Shown piece by piece: positions 57,993-64,000 of a stretch of DNA of 64,000 bases. The translations under genes were made by a program, and so were the position numbers. Position 1 is the stretch's first letter, and every line of letters begins with the position of its first letter. Origin of the DNA: Utricularia gibba (taxonomy: Eukaryota > Streptophyta > Magnoliopsida > Lamiales > Lentibulariaceae); assembly GCA_002189035.1 (NCBI GenBank), contig NEEC01000010.1, forward strand, positions 2,542,001-2,606,000, in the 5' to 3' direction. The notes under the pieces are model-generated. The model saw only the letters and a program-made list of their open reading frames with translations, made no database searches and was not told where the DNA came from.

Positions 57993-60659
57993 ATGGCTCG
58001 GCTACTGCGAAACGCCACTTGCCTAAGACGAACACTGTTCACGCACCTTCAGGTTTTATTCCATTTAATGAGCTTTATGCGTAGTGATGTAACTGATCAG
58101 GTAGTTTTGTTGCTGCTTTTTATCCTGCTGAATGGTGCAACCCCAGCCCACTCTTTTGTAGGGATATATCTCTGTTCCTTCTCGGACTTCATAAATCATT
58201 TATCTAGCAGCTAATTTTGCCCCTGTTTCTAGAGCAGAAATCATATTTTGCATAAAAATGTCTAGAAACGATATAATTCTTTGTGCCTTTGGTAATATCA
58301 TGTTCTTTTAATGACTGCATATAGAGTCGCTGCATTTGGGGAAATGAATAAACGTTCATTATTTTCCAGTTTTCAGTTGGCTGCCATTTGATCCTTATGT
58401 TTTTTTTTTCCATCAGACTACAGGCGCATTGCTGGAAGCATCTAATCAACACTGCCACTTTTCTACAAAAAGTAATAAGAACTTCACGTTGCGTTGGGTT
58501 CTGAAATCATGAAATATGTTTCAGACTTTCAAAAAATATGGAGACTGGATTGTTGGATATCCCTTTCAATCTTCTCGGGACTGTTTTCTTGTATGCATTG
58601 ATTGATGGAATCGTAATCATGTGCTTTTTTAATTATTTTCTTTAATCTGAAGGTAGGAAAAAATCTAAAGCTGATGCTAGTGATTCTGGTGAGGAAAATA
58701 TGTCCAAGAAAGATTTAGCATTGAAGCTAGCGATGGATCAGATCACTACCTCATTTGGTAAGGGATCCATTATGTGGCTGGGCAGGGGTGAATCTGTGAA
58801 GGATGTCCCTGTTGTTTCCTCTGGATCATTTGCTTTGGACGCTGCTTTAGGGATAGGAGGGTTTCCCAAGGTACTTTAGATGATTGATTTTTTAGCTTTT
58901 TATATCTTTTTATTTATTTACATGTACACATCACTTGTATAAGTGTAGCGGATGTTTTGGGCTAGTCAGGTGGACATGGAGAAATGTTCTGGCTAGGCGT
59001 TCTTCATTAGTTATAATCTTGAGAAATATGAAGATGCGCTAGACATAAGTACACAATATACGAGCTTTGGACATTGTCTTCAGGTCCGGTTGGTAGAAGA
59101 TCATGGCTAGGACTACATTTATAAATGAGAATTCCTCGATCATATGGCACCATTTAGCAGTTTTCATATGATGTCTTCTCACTTTTGCAAAATTTTGGGC
59201 AAGTGTGCAAAGTAGATGTGCTTGGCACAACTGTGAATAAAAAGCTTTAAAATATTTGAATTATTTTTCTGCATTTTTTGAGTTTGATCAGGGACGTGTG
59301 ATTGAGATTTATGGCCCTGAAGCTTCTGGAAAAACAACTCTTGCTTTACACGTCATTGCAGAGGCACAAAAGCACGGAGGTCTGTTACCCTTTTGGGTTG
59401 CCAAAGTTTATTTTTTGTGTATTTTATTTGGATGCCAAGGGTGTCCCTCATTCTCTTCCAATATTGGCACAAAAGCAGGGAGGTCTGTTACCCTTTTTTA
59501 TTGTGAACTTTTTACTGTGTGGTGTAGGCTATTGTGTCTTTGTGGATGCGGAGCATGCTCTTGATCCAGCTTTAGCTGAGGCAGTTGGTGTTAACACTGA
59601 AAACCTGCTTCTCTCACAACCAGATTGTGGCGAACAGGCTCTAAGTTTGGTGGATACTCTAATTCGCAGTGGTTCTGTTGATGTGGTTGTTGTTGACAGT
59701 GTAAGATATCTTGCTTTAAACTGTAAATGGTATCCTGCTTATACCTATGTTTTCTGTAAGTGATCTAATTTTTATGTAGATTTTCTGCATCAAATGTTTT
59801 CCATTTTTTCAGATGCATTTTGTTTCGCCGCAGGTGGCAGCCTTAGTCCCTAAGGCTGAACTTGATGGTGAAATGGGAGATGCTCATATGGCAATGCAAG
59901 CCAGACTTATGAGCCAAGCACTTCGCAAACTGAGCCACTCATTATCTCTTTCTCAAACAATATTGATTTTCACAAATCAGGTTTGATATCTTTCAAATAA
60001 TCCTCTCTTGAACTGTCATCATCTTCTTTCTTACAAGCTTCATGTATTGTAGGTGAGATCAAAGCTGTCCACTTTTGGTGGCTTTGGTGGTCCTACTGAA
60101 GTTACATGTGGGGGGAATGCTCTCAAATTTTATGCTTCAGTACGTGTTAACATCAAAAGAATAGGCCTTGTCAAGAAGGGAGAAGAGGTGCAAGTCTCTC
60201 CTACTTTTGCTGATTCCATGTAGCATGTACCGAACATGTGACAATCAACATATAATGTCAGTGCAGACAATAGGGAGCCAAGTTTTGGTGAAGATTGTAA
60301 AGAACAAGCATGCACCACCTTTCAGGACTGCAGAGTTTGAGCTCGAGTTCGGCAAAGGCATTTGCCGTGTAGCAGAGCTCATAGACTTGGGCTGCAAACA
60401 CAAGCTGATCGTGAAGAGTGGTGGCGGAATGTTCTATGTTGGTGATCAGAGTTTTCGGGGCAGGGATACTCTAAAAAAGCACCTGTCAGAAAACGAAACT
60501 GTAAGAAGTGATCTTGAGACAAAACTCAGACAAAAGCTGATTATACAACATGCACCGGAGATAGAACACGAGGAAGTTACCGTGGAGAGCATCGAGGATA
60601 TGGCCGCTTCATTCGATGCCACCACCGATGAAGAGGTTGTTGCTACTGCCGAGGCGTGA
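57993..60659 (+). CDS. RECA3: Mitochondrial RecA homologue 3
   Basis: RecA-type recombinase; in Arabidopsis and moss RECA3 acts in mitochondria and limits recombination between short repeats. Eight exons: 57993-58052, 58417-58471, 58653-58870, 59292-59379, 59528-59700, 59834-59980, 60053-60187, 60267-60659. The N-terminus [20 protein letters not shown] looks like a mitochondrial presequence. [20 protein letters not shown] starts the core, Walker A is GPEASGKTT, then [44 protein letters not shown] (L2 region). The C-terminal domain includes [18 protein letters not shown] and an acidic tail. Intron 4 holds a near-copy of the exon 4 end with its donor. Frame intact. Confidence 0.94.
59363..59497 (+). 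repeat. 32-bp near-duplicate of exon end plus splice donor in RECA3 intron 4
   Basis: GGCACAAAAGCACGGAGGTC at 59363 recurs at 59466 with one change (CAGGGAG for CACGGAG) and continues CTGTTACCCTTTT in both. The first copy is the exon 4 end and its donor; the second lies in the intron. Offset 103, not a multiple of three. Confidence 0.8.
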
Positions 60660-61841
60660 CGATTGTCTTCTCTCTAGCAAAGTTTTTCTTTGTTTTTCTC
60701 AGTGGGGGGATCCCAGAATCTTGGACCTCCATCTGCTGTTATAGGCGTGGTTTTGAGATGTGCAGCGGTAGCAGGTCACCAAAGATTGGAGCAATTTGGG
60801 ATTGTTCCTTCCTTTTGTCAGCATCACATTGTAACATTGGATGCTTGCTTGATGCATAGTCTGTTTCATGAGGTCGAAGGTAAAGTATTACATCAAAAAT
60901 TCCTGATTCAAAAAACTATTTCCAGCCTTTATGCTTGAATGACAATTGAAGACCCTTGAAGATGAGCTTCTGTTAGTTCTGTTAGCATCACATTATCCGT
61001 AATTATAAAAAAATAGGTATGGGACGAATTTATAGTATACAGGTATAAAAACTTATAAACATAATTCATATTAGAATATATAAATTATGTAATTATTCGA
61101 ATAAATTTGTGATCTTATATGATTTTAGTGTATCAATTTGTGCCTACGTCGAGGAAAAGGCGGTGCTTTGACGTTTTAATATTATTTTCTGGTGTAAAGA
61201 CTATATTGCCCTCCTCAAATCCATGGGTATCCAGTTCCACGTACACATCTGCAATTCCGAGCCGTTCTTCGAGCAGTTCTGCAATTCTCAATCCTCTAGG
61301 TTCCGCCATCGGTGATTGGCGCTGGGCCATCTGTGATCGCCCCTAGCGGTTGGAATCGAGCTCAGGTATTCTAGTATTTCTATGATGGTGTGCCTTTCCC
61401 ATTTATGATTCCGGAAAATGCTAGTTTCCAGATTTTATGGCCGAAGTGTTTATTGTTCTGTTGAAGAAGCTTTTTTTTTTTTTAATTTTTGCAATACGTC
61501 AATGTCATTAATCCTTAGAAGGTGTGGCGTCATATCGAATACATGGGTCAGAAAGGCTTCCTTCGGTTTGAAGCACTGTTCACCCGTATTTGTTGTTGTT
61601 TCCAAATGTTTCTATGCCCGAACACCTTGTGAGATTTTCAGAATTGAAAAAAAAAAAGGACTTTCAACTAACACGAATTTCTTTTCATCTTTTTTTGCTT
61701 TTTTAAATCATTTTTAAGGATTCGTGATTTGTGTTTGGCATATTCATGGTAATATTTTCAAGTTGGGCTTTACGTTTTACTTTCAAATGGTTTAGGGTTT
61801 CATCTCGGCTGTTTCAGGTGGTGGAATTAGGTGGCTTGAAG
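60660..61841. other. Intergenic region and leader of the YL1-like gene
   Basis: RECA3 3' untranslated sequence to about 60960, AT-rich DNA, then GC-richer leader of the next gene from about 61140. ORFs in it have no recognisable features. Confidence 0.4.
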
Positions 61842-62847
61842 ATGTCTCTGGCTACCAGTATTGCAAGGCCAATCACTTCACTGCCTGTAGGTGCGGACTT
61901 TTAAACATTTATTTTAACACATTTCATGGCGGCCTGAGTTTATTTTGTGATCTGGATTTCGAAATGGTACTCCCTTTTTGAATGAATGCCGGATGTAAAA
62001 TCTTTCTGTTACAGAAGAATCATATTTGTGATTTTGTACACACTTTTCCATCTATGCGTGAAACCATGATCGACAGACATTCTCACTTATTTCTCCTTTT
62101 TTATCTATTCCTTCGCAGTTCATCCAGAAGGGCAATGTATGAAGCTTAAGAAAAATGTTTCTTGTCAGGCAGCCTTCGCCAAACAATTAAACTTAGAGTT
62201 TCATCCGTTAGAAAGAAGAATCACCCTAAATGGTGCTTCTAGATCAAAGCATTCTTCTATAATATGCGCTGCAGCCCTGGTAATTCTCATTCCCACGTAG
62301 GAAATTTGCAGTTTTTTTGTTCAGTTATGCTGACATTATCTTTCCTGTGCGTCAATTGTGTTTGATGTTAGTGCGTTCCAAAATACTTCGAGTCATTATC
62401 CTTTTTTTTTTTTTTTGAAACCGCAGAACGCCAGATGTGCAGCTGAGCAGACCCAAACCGTAACAAGGCAATCATCAACTATAACAGTCGCACCTATTCA
62501 AGGTAAATATCATCCTTTTTTCATCTTTGTTCCAAAAAATAATTGATGAAGAGCAACAAGACCTGCTGAGGTTGCTGAATCTCACCACCTACACCGCACT
62601 CTTAAACCACGTAGATGGATCCAGAATGAGTTACAATCTTAACCACAATCTTGTTTCAGGTAAAGAAAAGTCTCCAGAGCTGGATGATGGTGGAACAGGA
62701 TTTCCTCCACGTGATGATGGTGACGGTGGAGGCGGCGGAGGTGGCGGTGGCGGCCGCTGGTCCGGTGGCTTCTTCTTCTTCGGGTTCCTTGCATTCCTTG
62801 GTTTTCTCAAGGATAAGGAGAGCGAGGGCCGCTATGGCGATGAATGA
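61842..62847 (+). CDS. YL1: YELLOW LEAF 1-like chloroplast protein
   Basis: Similar to rice YELLOW LEAF 1, a chloroplast protein needed for chlorophyll accumulation and reported to interact with the ATP synthase beta subunit. Exons 61842-61890, 62119-62279, 62427-62502, 62660-62847. The N-terminus MSLATSIARPITSLP is transit-peptide-like. A basic middle section and CAAALNARCAAEQT are followed by DDGGTGFPPRDDGDGG, a poly-Gly run, then SGGFFFFGFLAFLGFLKDKE, one membrane-like segment, and a DE end. About 157 residues. Symbol given by resemblance to the rice protein from memory, not by search. Confidence 0.78.
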
Positions 62848-63938
62848 TGGGAACTTAGAGTTGCAGCCATGAGGAAGGATGCCACAGACAGTATTACATC
62901 AATATGTCAACCAGTTTTTGTCCCATGATTCAAATGTTGAAACCAACCAACCCAAAGTCCTTTAGGTTGAAGATGCCACTGGAAATTTACAGTTGGTGTA
63001 GTATAGAAATAATTATGAATATTGAATATGAATAGAAAATTACAAGAATCGATTATAAATGGTGGCCATTTGAATTAAATCAATTATTTTTTTTATTCAA
63101 TCAATTAATTTTATATAAAATTAAGCATATAATATTTATAAAAATAATGTATTTTTACGAATAAACACATATTTTCTAAAGTTGATGATACAAATTTGCT
63201 ACCTAAGTACAAATAAAATAAAAATCAATTGAGAATAAAGTCCATTAATATTTAGAAATTAAGTTAGAAGTAAAAAAATTTCTAATTGGTTCTCTAGAAC
63301 CGATTTCGGGTAGGAAATGATTACACATATATTTCTATTCGGATTCGGGTTCGGGTCGGGTTCGGTTGTGGTTGTTATGGGACCGACCTCGACCCACGAA
63401 CATTCTTAGAGGGCGACCAAGGCCATGTGCAGGTGTCTCAAAGTGAAGGTGCGATGAGCAGCCATGGTGCTCATGTTCGCTGGCTTCATTCTGTGATCAC
63501 CTGCTTGCTACCTGCGCTTAATTCAAGCACATCCAGCAGTGTAAACATGTGATTTGGTGTTGCATTTTGTTTTGGTTTGAGAAAGATAGGGATGCCACCG
63601 AGTTCAACAACAGCCCACATGCAGTATCAATAGCTCAAAACTGATATCTATCTAAGCTGCATACTCATGATCTACTATGTAACAATGTCTAGATTCTTGT
63701 AGAAAGAACGATAGGGACTGAACCAGAGCTTTCTGAAAGATAAAGCTCTTCACTTTACACACGGATAAAAGATTCAGAGTGCTCCACAGACAGTAAAAGA
63801 GTGAAATGCATATATTCCCTTCCATCTTCTATATGATTTGCTCCCTTGTGAAAACGACAATGTACATATCCAGAACACTAAAGAACATAGCATCAGCCCT
63901 AAGGAATCGGTTTATCTCATCCCAACTCCAGGGTTTGG
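62848..63938. other. Right-hand intergenic region
   Basis: 3' end of the YL1-like gene, AT-rich DNA, and a TTCGGG-rich low-complexity run at about 63337-63368. No gene supported. Confidence 0.4.
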
Positions 63939-64000
63939 TTATACCCATCCTTGCTTGTATCTGATGAAGATATCCTCAGTTTGCGCATTTCTGTATGCGC
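63939..64000 (-). CDS. Possible 3' end of a minus-strand gene entering from the right
   Basis: On the minus strand from the window edge a frame reads AYRNAQTEDIFIRYKQGWV then stops TAA at 63941-63939. The composition is protein-like and the flanking DNA toward 63500 looks like a 3' untranslated region. Too short to name a family or to be sure it is coding. Confidence 0.25.
   Translation of the reverse strand, partial: AYRNAQTEDIFIRYKQGWV

Noticed and set aside
61133-61330. Minus-strand 65-codon ORF before the YL1-like gene
   Set aside because: Overlaps the probable leader of the plus-strand gene and has no recognisable features.
63337-63368. TTCGGG-rich run considered as a telomere-like repeat
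   Set aside because: Plant telomere repeat is TTTAGGG; this is a short impure low-complexity run.

Overview
The window is nuclear DNA from a flowering plant. Genes have many short GT-AG introns, AT-rich intergenic stretches separate more GC-rich exons, and the families are plant ones: pectinesterases, GASA, JAZ, PRK-type receptor kinase, PPR proteins, BAHD acyltransferase. Codon use and gene content suggest a eudicot, possibly an asterid, but that is inference. I find no CRISPR array, operon, tRNA or rRNA, and no intact transposon.

Left third (1-22 kb): a 20S proteasome beta1 subunit gene (+) converges on an APEM9-type peroxisome biogenesis gene (-). A 3 kb AT-rich gap follows, with an LTR/primer-binding-site-like remnant and tandem repeats. 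Then comes a pectin methylesterase (PME) region: one group-typical PME/PMEI (7.7-9.4 kb), a small unrecognised hydrophobic ORF, a GASA/snakin peptide gene (-), and two tandem PME35/61-like genes (13.8-16.4 and 17.9-19.7 kb). A PRK-type receptor-like kinase (-) closes this part.

Middle (22-43 kb): a two-RRM glycine-rich hnRNP, a JAZ/TIFY jasmonate repressor, a small single-TM protein, an aleurain-like cysteine protease, an OXS3-like protein, a BAHD acyltransferase, a PPR protein (-) head-to-head with ribosomal protein S3 (+), and a second papain-type protease of a different clade.

Right third (43-64 kb): THO complex subunit THO6/DWA1, a large J-domain/DUF3444 protein, a second PPR protein (-), a DHHC S-acyltransferase of PAT17 type (-), and a chloroplast M41-like metalloprotease (-) head-to-head with mitochondrial RECA3 (+). 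A YELLOW LEAF 1-like plastid protein gene and a possible 3' end of another gene on the minus strand finish the window.

The genes are mostly unrelated neighbours. Cell-wall genes (three PMEs and GASA) are the only functional cluster. The most notable global pattern is that four otherwise intact genes (APEM9, the first PME, the receptor kinase, the BAHD enzyme) each carry an apparent loss of one base in a G/C homopolymer, three of them in the same AGGGAT/ATCCCT context. This points to homopolymer errors in the assembly more than to four pseudogenes. I did not find a convincing undescribed system.
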